Part shown: positions 10,483-20,492 of the stretch, in pieces | How the letters are laid out: every line of letters starts with the position of its first letter | Position numbering within the stretch: position 1 is the stretch's first letter | Origin: Xanthobacteraceae bacterium | Lineage (GTDB): Bacteria; Pseudomonadota; Alphaproteobacteria; Rhizobiales; Xanthobacteraceae | Direction: 5' to 3' | DNA: 61,729 nt | NCBI GenBank assembly: GCA_019746355.1 | Contig: JAIESC010000154.1 | Location: forward strand, 1 to 61,729 | Notes under the pieces: generated by a model | The model's input: only the letters and a program-made list of their open reading frames with translations | Told to the model about the DNA's origin: nothing | The model's database searches: none | Program-made: the position numbers and the translations under genes

Positions 10483-11201
10483 GCCGCCCGCGCCCGATCG
10501 GCCAGTTGCTTGAGCACCGCGCGCAGCACGCCCGGCTGCGTCACGCGCTGCGGAAACGGCAGGCGCAAGCCCGCCCGCTCGCATTGCAGGTCGAGACCTT
10601 CCGGATCGCAGCCGACGCAGCGCCATTCGCCGTCGGGCGCGCCGAGCAGCTTCGTCGCGTAGAGCCGGCAGGTGTCGGCATGGTCGGCGTTCATGTGCTC
10701 GATCGCGCCGGCTTCGGCTTCAACCATCGCTTCGGCACCGGTGAGATCGGTGAGCAGGTCCTGCGGCTTGAGATCGACGATCCGGCCGAAGCCCGCGACC
10801 AGATGCGCGCCCTTGAGCCGCAGCTCGTAGAACGCAAAATCCTGGAAGCCCGCGAACATCCCGGCCTCGGGCTGATACGAGAGGTAACGCCGTCGCGCCT
10901 CCGGGCTCTCGGTCTTCGCCGCCGTGCCCATCAGCATGACGCGGGCGCCCTGCAGCGGGTCCCCTTCCTTGCGCTCGTCGAGCATCAACGAGGCACGCGG
11001 GTCGGCGAGGATGTTCTTGGTGTGCACGGCAAGCCGCGAGATCAGCAGCAGGGGCGTGCCGTCGGCCGCGGTCGCGACATTGACCAGCGAGCAGTAAGGA
11101 TCGCCCGAGCCTGTCATCAGCGTGCCGAGCGCCCCGGAGCGCGCCTCGCGCATCAGCTTTTTGGCGGCGGTCTTGGGGTCGAATTCGGCGGTCGGCTGCA
11201 T
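10479..11201 (-). CDS. HugZ-type pyridoxamine-phosphate-oxidase-fold protein
   Basis: A 240-residue protein with an N-terminal split-barrel FMN-binding domain (LGTLMTGSGDPYCSLVNVA, then ISRLAVHTKNI and DPRASLML) and a C-terminal DUF2470 domain containing IEHMNADHADT. This arrangement is that of the HugZ/HutZ family, which binds flavin or heme and is linked to heme use. No other heme genes are nearby, so the substrate is open. Its 3' end overlaps the convergent haloperoxidase-like gene; its 5' end faces chvI across about 200 bp. Confidence 0.85.
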   Translation of the reverse strand: MQPTAEFDPKTAAKKLMREARSGALGTLMTGSGDPYCSLVNVATAADGTPLLLISRLAVHTKNILADPRASLMLDERKEGDPLQGARVMLMGTAAKTESPEARRRYLSYQPEAGMFAGFQDFAFYELRLKGAHLVAGFGRIVDLKPQDLLTDLTGAEAMVEAEAGAIEHMNADHADTCRLYATKLLGAPDGEWRCVGCDPEGLDLQCERAGLRLPFPQRVTQPGVLRAVLKQLADRARAA

Positions 11202-11408
11202 ATATCCATTCTCATCTCATGGGCTCCGGACTTCAGCCCGGTTGCGGACATACGGCAAGACGTTAACGCGAACGGGTGCGGAACATTGCGCTGGAGACCA
11301 GCAACCGCTTGACGAATCACGTATTTGTCGAGCCCCTGTCACATTTCGGCCCAGCTTTGGGGGCTTGAAACGGACAGGACATCCAACCCTCTGGGGGACC
11401 TGCCTATT

Positions 11409-12110
11409 ATGCCGACCATCGCTCTTGTCGACGACGACCGGAATATCCTGACTTCGGTCTCCATCGCGCTTGAGGCCGAGGGCTATCGGATCATGCAGTA
11501 CACCGATGGTGCGTCCGCGCTCGAGGGCTTCAAGACCTCGCCGCCCGATCTCGCGATCCTCGACATCAAGATGCCGCGCATGGACGGCATGGAGCTGTTG
11601 CGGCGGCTGCGCCAGAAGACCGACATGCCGGTGATCTTCCTCACGTCGAAGGACGAGGAGATCGACGAGCTGTTCGGCCTCAAGATGGGTGCCGACGACT
11701 TCATTCGCAAACCGTTCTCGCAGCGGCTGCTGGTCGAGCGCGTGAAATCGGTGCTCCGCCGCACGGCGCCGAAGGATGCCGCTGCGGTCGCCAAGGAGCC
11801 CGACATCAAGGCGCTGGAGCGCGGCCAGCTCCGCATGGACCCGGAGCGCCACACCTGCACCTGGAAGGGCGAGCCGGTGACGCTCACCGTGACCGAATTT
11901 CTGATCCTGCAGGCGCTCGCGGCGCGCTCCGGCGTGGTCAAAAGCCGCAACGCGCTGATGGACGCGGCCTATGACGATCAGGTCTATGTCGACGATCGCA
12001 CCATCGACAGCCACATCAAGCGGCTGCGAAAGAAGTTCAAGTCGGTCGACAACGAGTTCGACATGATCGAGACGCTTTACGGCGTCGGCTACCGGTTCAA
12101 GGAACTCTGA
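11409..12110 (+). CDS. chvI: ChvI response regulator
   Basis: A 233-residue OmpR/PhoB-class regulator. The receiver domain has the acidic pocket DDD (8-10), phospho-acceptor D52 ([10 protein letters not shown]) and K101 in IRKPFS; the winged-helix output domain ends GVGYRFKEL. The start at 11409 gives the canonical [10 protein letters not shown] beginning; the frame is open further upstream. With ChvG it forms the acid- and envelope-stress system that controls exopolysaccharide, motility and central carbon genes in Rhizobiales. chvG follows about 125 bp downstream, then the PTS genes. Confidence 0.96.
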   Translation: MPTIALVDDDRNILTSVSIALEAEGYRIMQYTDGASALEGFKTSPPDLAILDIKMPRMDGMELLRRLRQKTDMPVIFLTSKDEEIDELFGLKMGADDFIRKPFSQRLLVERVKSVLRRTAPKDAAAVAKEPDIKALERGQLRMDPERHTCTWKGEPVTLTVTEFLILQALAARSGVVKSRNALMDAAYDDQVYVDDRTIDSHIKRLRKKFKSVDNEFDMIETLYGVGYRFKEL

Positions 12111-12235
12111 CCGGCAACCGGCGTAATCTGGGGCTGCCCGCGCCGGGCATTAACCCCGAAACGGGCTGTCGAGCGCACCCCCGCCGATGTGGTAGACAAG
12201 GCGAGCGGGGGCCAACGAAAGCGGCAGCAACCCCA

Positions 12236-14074
12236 TTGCTCGACCGAACCGCCGAAACAACCAGCGAACGCACTGGGACGCCTGCTCCCGGTGAGGACAA
12301 GCTGCGTCCGCGGCGCAATCCGTTCGCGGAGCTGCCGGCCACTGTCTCGCGGATCTATCGCGAAAGCGGGCTGCGCGGCATCGCCAAGCGCGGCTGGCAG
12401 TTCTTCATCGCCCAGAGCTTTTCGAGCCTCACCCGCCGCATCGTTTCGCTCAACGTCGTCGGGCTGGTCGCGCTCGTCATCGGCACGCTCTACCTGTCGC
12501 AGTTCCGCGCCGGGCTGATCGAGGCGCGGTTGCAGAGCCTCGTGGTGCAGGGCGAGATCATCGCCGGCGCCATCGCCGCCTCCGCGACCTCGGACGCCTA
12601 CGGCAACTACGGCGACCGCGACCGCACGCTCGACCTGCCGCCGATCGAGAATTACACCGACGACGGCCTGACCGGGCTCGAGTTCTCGATCAATCCCGAG
12701 CGCGTCGCGCCGATCCTGCGGCGGCTCATCTCGCCGACCAAGACCCGCGCGCGCATCTATGACCGCAACGGCTTTCTCATTCTCGACAGCCGCAACCTCT
12801 ACATTCCGGGCGAGGTGCTGCGGCTCGACCTGCCGCCGCCGAACGAGAAGAAGCCGAACTTCTTCAAGCGCGGCTGGAACGCGGTGAAGGTGTGGCTCGG
12901 CCGCGGCGATCTTCCGCGCTACCGGGAGCTCGGGCCCGAGGCCGGCAAGGATTATCCGGAGGTGGCGCAGGCGCTCGCCGGCGCCCAGAGCGCCTATATG
13001 GTGCGCATCACCGACGTCGGCGAGGTCATCGTTTCGGTCGCGGTGCCGGTGCAACGCTTCCGCGCCGTGCGCGGCGCGCTGGTGCTGTCGACGCAGGGCG
13101 GCGACATCAATCAGGCGGTCGAGGCCGAGCGCGTCCAGATCTTCAAGCTGTTCCTGATCCTGCTCGCCGTGATGGTGGTGCTGTCGGTGTCCTTTGCACG
13201 CACCATCGCCAATCCGATGAAGCGGCTCGCCGAGAGCGCGGAGCGCGTGCGCCACCGCATCCGCTCACGCGTGGAAATCCCCGACCTCACGTCGCGCGGC
13301 GACGAGATCGGCGATCTTTCGGGGGCGCTGCGCGACATGACCAATGCGCTGTACAGCCGGATCGAGGCGATCGAGAGCTTCGCCGCCGACGTCGCGCACG
13401 AGCTGAAAAACCCGCTGACCTCGCTGCGCTCGGCGGTGGAAACGCTGCCGCTCGCGAAGGCACCCGAGAGCCAGAAGCGGCTGCTCGAGGTGATCCAGCA
13501 CGACGTGAAGCGTCTTGACCGGCTGATCTCCGACATCTCCGATGCAAGCCGCCTCGACGCCGAATTGCAGCGCAACGACGTCGCGCCGGTCGATCTCGCC
13601 AAGCTCCTCAACACCGTGATCTCGGTGCAGAACGAGACGCGCAAGCACGACGCCAAGGTCGCGCTGAGCTTCGAAGGCGGCGGGGCGCGCGCCTTCGTGG
13701 TGCCGGGTCACGACTCGCGGCTCGGCCAGGTGGTCAACAACCTGATCGACAACGCGCGCTCGTTCTCGCCGGCGGATGCGACGGTGCGCGTCACCTGCCG
13801 CAGGCTCAAGGACGCGGTGGAGATCGTCATCGACGACGACGGGCCCGGCATCCGCCCCGAAGCCTTCGACAAGATCTTCGAGCGCTTCTACACCGACCGG
13901 CCGGAGCAGGGCTTCGGCCAGAACTCGGGGCTCGGCCTTTCGATCTCCAAGCAGATCGTCGAAGCGCATCGCGGCAGGCTCTGGGCCGAGAACCGCACCG
14001 CGGTGCCGGCGTCAGCCGACGAGCCGCCGCGCGTGCTCGGCGCCCGCTTCACGCTGCAGCTTCCGACCATTTGA
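12236..14074 (+). CDS. chvG: ChvG sensor histidine kinase
   Basis: A 612-residue membrane kinase. It has a cytoplasmic N-terminus, a first membrane helix (about 70-90), a periplasmic stimulus-sensing domain, a second helix (about 300-322), a HAMP linker, a HisKA domain with the phospho-acceptor in DVAHELKNPLTSLR (H near 388), and an ATPase domain with DNARSFSP, DDDGPGI and GLGLSISKQ. The start is a TTG at 12236 without a strong ribosome site, so the first residues are uncertain. The stop overlaps the ATG of hprK, which implies translational coupling. In rhizobia the periplasmic inhibitor ExoR gates this kinase; no exoR is in the window. Confidence 0.95.
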   Translation: MLDRTAETTSERTGTPAPGEDKLRPRRNPFAELPATVSRIYRESGLRGIAKRGWQFFIAQSFSSLTRRIVSLNVVGLVALVIGTLYLSQFRAGLIEARLQSLVVQGEIIAGAIAASATSDAYGNYGDRDRTLDLPPIENYTDDGLTGLEFSINPERVAPILRRLISPTKTRARIYDRNGFLILDSRNLYIPGEVLRLDLPPPNEKKPNFFKRGWNAVKVWLGRGDLPRYRELGPEAGKDYPEVAQALAGAQSAYMVRITDVGEVIVSVAVPVQRFRAVRGALVLSTQGGDINQAVEAERVQIFKLFLILLAVMVVLSVSFARTIANPMKRLAESAERVRHRIRSRVEIPDLTSRGDEIGDLSGALRDMTNALYSRIEAIESFAADVAHELKNPLTSLRSAVETLPLAKAPESQKRLLEVIQHDVKRLDRLISDISDASRLDAELQRNDVAPVDLAKLLNTVISVQNETRKHDAKVALSFEGGGARAFVVPGHDSRLGQVVNNLIDNARSFSPADATVRVTCRRLKDAVEIVIDDDGPGIRPEAFDKIFERFYTDRPEQGFGQNSGLGLSISKQIVEAHRGRLWAENRTAVPASADEPPRVLGARFTLQLPTI

Positions 14075-14520
14075 TGGCGCCGACCATCCACGCCTCCGCG
14101 GTTCTGGTGGGCGCACGCGCGGCGCTGATCCGGGGGCCCTCGGGTGCCGGCAAGTCGCGGCTGGCGCTGGCGCTGCTCGAGGCGGCGAGCCACGGCGCGC
14201 TGCCGTTCGCCCGCCTCGTTGCCGACGACCGCGCCGACCTGGAGCCCGGCCACGGCCGGCTGCTGGTGCGGCCGGCGCCTGCCCTCGCCGGCCTGATCGA
14301 GGTCCGCGGGCTCGGCATTCGCCAGCTCCCCTATGAGCCGGTGGCGGTCGTGGGCGTCGTGATCGACCTTGCCGCGGCGGACGCCGCCCGCCTGCCTGAG
14401 GCGGCCAGTCAGGCCTGCGAAATCGAGCGAATCACGCTGCCGCGGCTACCGGTCGCAGCGGGCCGGGACGCGCTACCGCTGGTGTTGTCCTACCTGCAGA
14501 CGGCCGATCGCCTGGCCTGA
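14074..14520 (+). CDS. hprK: HPr kinase/phosphorylase, short alphaproteobacterial type
   Basis: A 148-residue protein equivalent to the C-terminal catalytic half of Firmicute HprK, the usual length in Alphaproteobacteria. The P-loop GPSGAGKS is at 21-28, and DLEPGHGRLLVRPAP and IEVRGLGI follow the family pattern. It phosphorylates HPr on a serine and so links nitrogen/carbon PTS signalling to ChvG-ChvI; the ATG lies inside the chvG stop (TGATG), which supports co-expression. The TTG at 14071 is a less likely start. Confidence 0.93.
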   Translation: MAPTIHASAVLVGARAALIRGPSGAGKSRLALALLEAASHGALPFARLVADDRADLEPGHGRLLVRPAPALAGLIEVRGLGIRQLPYEPVAVVGVVIDLAAADAARLPEAASQACEIERITLPRLPVAAGRDALPLVLSYLQTADRLA

Positions 14521-14728
14521 TTTCTGCGCTGCAAAAAGGGGATGCAATTGTGGCAAGCAACCCCATATATCGGGCGATCCGGCGGGCCGACGAAAAACCG
14601 GCCGAGCCGTTTACCGCAATGCAGCAAACCACTAGAATTGGCTGTCGAGCCCTTGAACTCGGGCTTTGGATCATGATGATTGCCGCCCGTTCGTGCGGCG
14701 CAGCCGCGCCCGCCGGGGTTTCCTTGAG

Positions 14729-15130
14729 ATGATCGGCCTTGTCCTTGTCACCCACGGGCGGCTTGCCGTCGAATTTCGCGCAGCTCTCGAGCATGTCGTC
14801 GGCCCGCAGCGGCAGATCGAATCCGTCACCATCGGCCCGGACGACGACGTCGAGCAGCGCCGCAAGGACATCATCGAGGCGGTCAAGCGCGTCGACACCG
14901 GCGAAGGGGTCGCCATCCTGACCGACATGTTCGGCGGCACGCCCTCAAATCTCGCAATCTCCTGCATGGGCCGCCCGAACGTCGAGGTCATCGCCGGCAT
15001 CAACATGCCGATGCTGGTGAAGCTCGCCAAAATCCGCGAGGAGTGTCCGCTCGAAGAGGCAGTCGCCGCAGCTCAGGCCGCCGGCCGCAAATACGTCACC
15101 ATCGCCAGCCGCGTGCTCGCCGGCAAATGA
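14729..15130 (+). CDS. PTS EIIA component (mannose-type, regulatory)
   Basis: A 133-residue EIIA-Man-type domain (MIGLVLVTHG, active H9; then AILTDMFGGTPSN). In Alphaproteobacteria this protein receives phosphate from HPr and serves regulation rather than sugar uptake, since no EIIB/EIIC genes accompany it. The start at 14729 gives the family's N-terminus. It overlaps the HPr gene by 4 bp (ATGA). The 208 bp between hprK and this gene may hold a separate promoter. Confidence 0.93.
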   Translation: MIGLVLVTHGRLAVEFRAALEHVVGPQRQIESVTIGPDDDVEQRRKDIIEAVKRVDTGEGVAILTDMFGGTPSNLAISCMGRPNVEVIAGINMPMLVKLAKIREECPLEEAVAAAQAAGRKYVTIASRVLAGK

Positions 15131-15444
15131 ACCACGAGAGCAGTGACCGCGCTCCTGTTTCGCCAGCCGCAGGCGCCGAAGTCCGCATTCTCGAAATCTG
15201 CAACAAGAAGGGCCTGCACGCGCGGGCCTCGGCCAAGTTCTGCCAGACCGTCGAGCGCTTCGACGCCGACGTGCGCGTCACCCGCGGCAACGAGACGGTC
15301 GGCGGCACGTCGATCATGGGTTTGATGATGCTGGGCGCAGGCATCGGCGCGAAGATCAGGATCGAGGCGAGCGGCAATGAAGCCGCTGCCGTCGCCGACG
15401 CGCTGGAAAAGCTCGTGACCAGCGGCTTCGGCGAAGAGGATTAG
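15127..15444 (+). CDS. ptsH: Phosphocarrier protein HPr
   Basis: A 105-residue HPr with an N-terminal extension of about 18 residues. The PEP-dependent phosphorylation site is H31 in KKGLHARAS, and the HprK target serine is S62 in GGTSIMGLMML. The start ATG overlaps the EIIA stop (ATGA). It completes the hprK-EIIA-HPr cassette that lacks sugar permeases. Confidence 0.94.
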   Translation: MNHESSDRAPVSPAAGAEVRILEICNKKGLHARASAKFCQTVERFDADVRVTRGNETVGGTSIMGLMMLGAGIGAKIRIEASGNEAAAVADALEKLVTSGFGEED

Positions 15445-15561
15445 AGCGGTTTCCAACCGCGCTGAATCATCCGTCGTCATGGCCGCGCATAGCGGTCCGA
15501 AGGGCGCCTATGCGCGGGTATGACGTGGAGAGGCTGGCGCAAAGCAACTGGAAACGGCTCT
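15445..15561. repeat. MITE-like dispersed element, copy 1
   Basis: The ends form an imperfect inverted repeat (AGAGCGGTTTCCAACCGC at the left, CAACTGGAAACGGCTCT at the right) around a core with CATGGCCGCGCAT and TATGACGTGGAGA. Related copies are at 26812-26928 and 49273-49427. Confidence 0.65.
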
Positions 15562-15578
15562 GGCGATTGCCAACTCTC

Positions 15579-15714
15579 CGTCATTCCGGGGCGCGCGTCA
15601 GCGCGAACCCGGAATCCATACTCCGCAGCAGTGGCTATGGATTCCGGGTTCGCGTGCCATAGCGCGGCGAAGACGCGGGTGAACGCGCTGATGGCACGCG
15701 CCCCGGAATGACGG
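15579..15714. repeat. REP-like inverted doublet (CATTCCGGGG...GGAATGAC), copy 1
   Basis: Two head-to-head units, GTCATTCCGGGGCGCG at the left and CGCGCCCCGGAATGAC at the right, flank an inner pair GGAATCCATA / TATGGATTCC. A shared inner module (GCCATAGCGC...GATGGC, 15656-15694) recurs at three other places. Together with copy 1 of the MITE-like element it fills the space between HPr and udgX. Confidence 0.8.
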
Positions 15715-15723
15715 CGGAGAAAA

Positions 15724-16389
15724 TCACGCTGCCTGCCGGCGCAGCAGCGCCGCAACCTGACACAGGTCGCCGACAAAATTTTGGTACTCGCGTTGCCAGT
15801 CGGGCCGCTCCTTGATCCGCAGCAGCGCCGACGGATGGATGGTCACGAACGCGGCCGTGCCGTCCGCGAGTCTGAGCGGCTGGCCACGCGATTTGCCGAT
15901 CGGCATGGAGCGGCCGAACACGCTTCGTGTTGCCGTCGCGCCAAGCGCGACGATGACGGCAGGACGCACCAGGGTGCGCTCCTGCTCGTACCACCAGCGG
16001 CAGCGATCGATTTCCCCGGCGTTGGGCTTCTTGTGCAGCCGCCGCTTGCCGCGCATTTCGTATTTGAAATGCTTGACCGCGTTGGTGACGAAGGTCGCCT
16101 TCCGGTCGATGCCCGCATCCGACAGCGCCTCATCAAGCAGGCGCCCGGCAGGGCCGACAAACGGCTTGCCTGCCAGGTCCTCCTTGTCGCCGGGCTGCTC
16201 GCCGACCAGCATCACCGTCGCGCCGCGGGCCCCCTCGCCCGGAACCGCCTGGGTGGCATCCCGGTAGAGCGGGCAGCGCTGGCAGGCGTTTTCGAGTTTC
16301 GCCAGAGCGGCCAGAGACGCAGCCTTCGGGCCGTCGTCTTTGGGGCCGTCGTCTTTGGGGCCATCGTCGGACGAGGTCAGGCGGGCCAT
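15724..16389 (-). CDS. udgX: UdgX-type uracil-DNA glycosylase
   Basis: A 221-residue Fe-S uracil-DNA glycosylase. It has EQPGDKEDLAGKPFVGPAGR (motif A region), HPSALLR (motif B) and four Cys suited to a 4Fe-4S cluster (C36, C39, C130 and one near 211). The insertion GKRRLHKKP contains the KRRxH motif that defines UdgX; its His (H119 here) forms a covalent bond with excised uracil sites in the characterised mycobacterial enzyme. The start at 16389 follows a GGAG site. The N-terminus carries three DDGPK repeats. Divergent from ahcY. Confidence 0.88.
   Translation of the reverse strand: MARLTSSDDGPKDDGPKDDGPKAASLAALAKLENACQRCPLYRDATQAVPGEGARGATVMLVGEQPGDKEDLAGKPFVGPAGRLLDEALSDAGIDRKATFVTNAVKHFKYEMRGKRRLHKKPNAGEIDRCRWWYEQERTLVRPAVIVALGATATRSVFGRSMPIGKSRGQPLRLADGTAAFVTIHPSALLRIKERPDWQREYQNFVGDLCQVAALLRRQAA
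16329..16370 (-). repeat. 15-bp tandem repeat in udgX (DDGPK x3)
   Basis: Three adjacent 15-bp units (CCGTCGTCTTTGGGG on the plus strand) encode DDGPK repeats at the N-terminus of UdgX. The copy number is likely variable between strains. Confidence 0.8.
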
Positions 16390-16449
16390 TGCAGGCTCCA
16401 TTCGGAGCGGCAACGTCCCGTCCGGTTTGCCGGTTCGGCCCCGCCGGGC

Positions 16450-16469
16450 ATATAAAGAATTCTTTATAT
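16450..16469. promoter_or_regulatory. 20-bp perfect palindrome upstream of ahcY (candidate operator)
   Basis: ATATAAAGAATTCTTTATAT is a perfect palindrome in an otherwise GC-rich 179-bp divergent region, 99 bp before the ahcY start. AT-rich palindromes of this kind have been assigned by comparative genomics to ArsR-family regulators of S-adenosylhomocysteine/methionine genes in Proteobacteria (SahR/SamR type). The match to that class is from memory and is an inference. Confidence 0.6.
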
Positions 16470-16568
16470 CCGCGTTGCGCGGGCGGATGACCCCTGCTAT
16501 AGCCACGGCCAAGGCGCCGGCCGAACGCCGCGCGCTCGAAGCTATTTCCCCAAACAGCAAGGACAGTC

Positions 16569-17981
<1,413 letters not shown>

Positions 17982-18004
17982 GCGACGCCAGATTGTTGAA
18001 AGCG

Positions 18005-18035
18005 AAATGCCCCGGCCAAAAGCCGGGGCATTTTT
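18005..18035 (+). terminator. Rho-independent terminator of ahcY
   Basis: A 12-bp perfect stem (AAATGCCCCGGC / GCCGGGGCATTT) with a 5-nt loop is followed by T residues, 24 bp after the stop codon. Confidence 0.92.
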
Positions 18036-18283
18036 CGGCGGGTGCATGCCCGCTCAGACGGCGGCGGTTACCCGGACGTTGGCCAAGATTCATCGCCGGA
18101 CCGGCCCGATACCGCCGTGTGACTTCTCTCACTTCGCATGTCCAGGTTGCCGCTTTAGCCTTGCCGCATGCGTTGAACATTCCAACCCGGTTTTAAGACA
18201 CGATTTCGCGCCGCTGATTTCGATCGCAAGCGCCGGCTCGTTTTCTTCCGGCAGCGCTCGAGATCGCGTTCATGGAGGGATCT

Positions 18284-19024
18284 TTGAAAATTTTGATTAA
18301 GCTTGCGGCCCTGTTGCTTGCCGCCACCGCTGCAATTTCACCCGCCCGCAGCGCCGAAACACCGCCCGCCCCCACGCTTCCGGACGCGCTGATCCGGTAC
18401 ACCACGCTTGACTACGTCACGGCGCTGGAAATGCTGCTGCCGCTCGCGCAGCGCGGCGATCCGGTCGCGCAGGAAATCCTCGGCTTCATGTACGCGCGAG
18501 GCGAAGGCATCCCGGGCGACGCGATCGCCGCCTTCAACTGGTTCGCGCTGGCCGCCGACGCCGGCCGCACCGAGGCGCAATTCCAGCTCGGACGCATCTA
18601 CCGGGACGGCGCAGGCGTGCCGCAGGACGGCAAGACCGCGCTGTACTGGTTCGGCCGCGCGGCGCAGCAAGGTTCGCCCGACGCCATGAACGCCGCGGGC
18701 GAGATCTATCTCGGCCGCTACGATGTCAGCGCCGATTATGCGGCGGCGCTCGAATGGTTCTTCCATGCGGCCGAGCACGGGTCGGCACAGGCGATGTTCA
18801 ACATCGGCACCCGCTACGCGCTCGGCCAAGGCATGGCGCGCGACGAGATCGAAGCCTTCAAGTGGTTCGAGCTTGCGACCAAAGAGGGCATCGGCGGCTT
18901 GCGTGACAATGCGGCCACGGCACGCATCGGCATCGCCACGCGCTTGACGCCGATGCAGGTGCAGATGGCCTCGGTTCGGGCACAGAACTGGATGAAGGCG
19001 CACCGCGCCAACCGGATCCAGTGA
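18284..19024 (+). CDS. Secreted SEL1-repeat protein
   Basis: A protein of about 246 residues with a Sec signal peptide (MKILIKLAALLLAATAAI) and at least four SEL1-like TPR repeats (AQEILGFMYARGEG, AQFQLGRIYRDGAG, AMNAAGEIYLGRYD, AMFNIGTRYALGQG). SEL1 proteins act as periplasmic adaptors, but no partner is evident. The TTG at 18284 is chosen because GGAGG lies 5 nt upstream and the signal peptide begins there; the ATG at 18272 would overlap that ribosome site. Convergent with the protease gene. Confidence 0.85.
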   Translation: MKILIKLAALLLAATAAISPARSAETPPAPTLPDALIRYTTLDYVTALEMLLPLAQRGDPVAQEILGFMYARGEGIPGDAIAAFNWFALAADAGRTEAQFQLGRIYRDGAGVPQDGKTALYWFGRAAQQGSPDAMNAAGEIYLGRYDVSADYAAALEWFFHAAEHGSAQAMFNIGTRYALGQGMARDEIEAFKWFELATKEGIGGLRDNAATARIGIATRLTPMQVQMASVRAQNWMKAHRANRIQ

Positions 19025-19068
19025 GATGGCTTACTGACGTGGTGGCGCGCCGGCTGAGAAGGGCGGCA

Positions 19069-20469
19069 TCACGCCAACGCTCCGACAAACTCGCAAGCGG
19101 ACCGTACGCTGGCAAGTCCAGCACCGGTCGCCAGGTCCTGCCCCACCGAAGCGCGGTCACCCATTGCACTCTTGCCCGCAACCACATCGGTCGCTGTTTT
19201 GGCAAGTGCCGTACGCACCTGATCCGCCGTTACGCCTTTGCGGATTTCCTTCAGTAGAGCGATTGCACCTGCGAGCTGCGGGCAAGCCGCCGAAGTTCCC
19301 GAGAAGATTCCCCAACCGGTCCTGCTGCGACCGGATTGGAAGTTCTCGCCGTCCAGTTCGCTTATAGGCGGCACGGGCAGCATGATGTGATGCGACTGTG
19401 GTTTGGCGCCCGCCGCACCAACGACCCCACAGACGTCAGGAATATTCCGACCAGGATAGAGCTTGCTTTGGAACGAGCTGGCGTAATTGGAGGCCTGCAG
19501 TTCGCCGTCTTCCAGCACTGTGACTCCGCCCGCTGAGATGACCTGCGGCATGCAACCGGGAAACGCGCGGTGACCGTTTCCGGCCGAAAACACAACAACG
19601 ATTCCGCCTTGTATGGCATCGGACAAGATCGTTTCGATATCGATCATCTCGTTGAAAAAATTTGGATCAGCCGCCTTGAGCTGATCGCGCGAGACGCTAT
19701 CGACGTCGAAGCCCCAAGAGTTCGACATGACATCTGGTCCAAGCGCGATGGCAGCCTCAAGCGAAGTCGCGGCACTGGCACTGCTCTTGACGCCGTAGAC
19801 GGTGCAGTCCGGCACTATTGTAAAGATATTGGCGCATTCTCCGGTGCCGTGACCGCTTTCATCTTCCTCCGGCTTGTCGGCTCCGGGGGCCGCAGAGGGC
19901 ACAAGCTTGTATCCATTGGCCGCAAAGAATGGGTGTGGAAAAAACCCGCTGTCTACCATGGCCACTTTTACGCCGCGCCCGGTCCATTCTTGCCGATGTG
20001 CGCGTGGCGCGTTCAAAGCCGCGCGCACGGCATCAAGATGCAGGTGCGGGACCCCTTCTGAGGGTGGACGGTAGGATGGACCATAAAATTCGATCGGTCT
20101 CGGGATGTAGGCAAACTCGATTGTATCCCGGAGCTCTTCGGGAACGTCGAGCTTCCGTTCCGGCACCAAGAACGACTCGGTTAGTGTTATTCGACTGTCC
20201 TGGCGTTTCGAGAATTCTCCCTGGCGCAGTTCAACACCGAATAGCTGCTTGAGATTCTGACGGCCGAGGGCAACCTCAAGCCGGTTCTTCTCCGTCGGTT
20301 TGACGTCAACGGCCGCGCGACTCGCGAAGAAATTCAGAGCCGAGCGCGCGCGGCCAGGGTCGGGCGAGAAGTCCTGCGGTTTGATCTGAACCGACTCCAG
20401 GCCCAGTTCCAGGCGTGGAGCGCGGCTGCGTGTCCTGGGCACGAGCCTGACAACAACGTTCTCAGCCAT
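19069..20469 (-). CDS. Subtilisin-like serine protease (S8), no signal peptide
   Basis: About 466 residues. The catalytic triad is visible: Asp in KVAMVDSGFF, His in EDESGHGTGE and Ser in FSGTSAACPQLAG; the oxyanion Asn is in VFSAGNGHR. Before the catalytic domain are about 150 residues with a propeptide-like pattern (LEVALGRQNLKQLFGVEL). No signal peptide is seen, so it may act in the cytoplasm. The upstream gene overlaps or abuts (a TTG at 20494-20496 overlaps its stop). The ATG at 20469 has a G-rich ribosome site. Base composition is less GC-rich than neighbours, which hints at acquisition. Confidence 0.88.
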   Translation of the reverse strand: MAENVVVRLVPRTRSRAPRLELGLESVQIKPQDFSPDPGRARSALNFFASRAAVDVKPTEKNRLEVALGRQNLKQLFGVELRQGEFSKRQDSRITLTESFLVPERKLDVPEELRDTIEFAYIPRPIEFYGPSYRPPSEGVPHLHLDAVRAALNAPRAHRQEWTGRGVKVAMVDSGFFPHPFFAANGYKLVPSAAPGADKPEEDESGHGTGECANIFTIVPDCTVYGVKSSASAATSLEAAIALGPDVMSNSWGFDVDSVSRDQLKAADPNFFNEMIDIETILSDAIQGGIVVVFSAGNGHRAFPGCMPQVISAGGVTVLEDGELQASNYASSFQSKLYPGRNIPDVCGVVGAAGAKPQSHHIMLPVPPISELDGENFQSGRSRTGWGIFSGTSAACPQLAGAIALLKEIRKGVTADQVRTALAKTATDVVAGKSAMGDRASVGQDLATGAGLASVRSACEFVGALA

Positions 20470-20492
20470 CGTCGCCCCCCGAGAAAAATCTT

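Noticed and set aside
16390..16568. S-adenosylhomocysteine riboswitch before ahcY
   Set aside because: I could not recognise the conserved riboswitch core; the palindrome looks like a protein operator.
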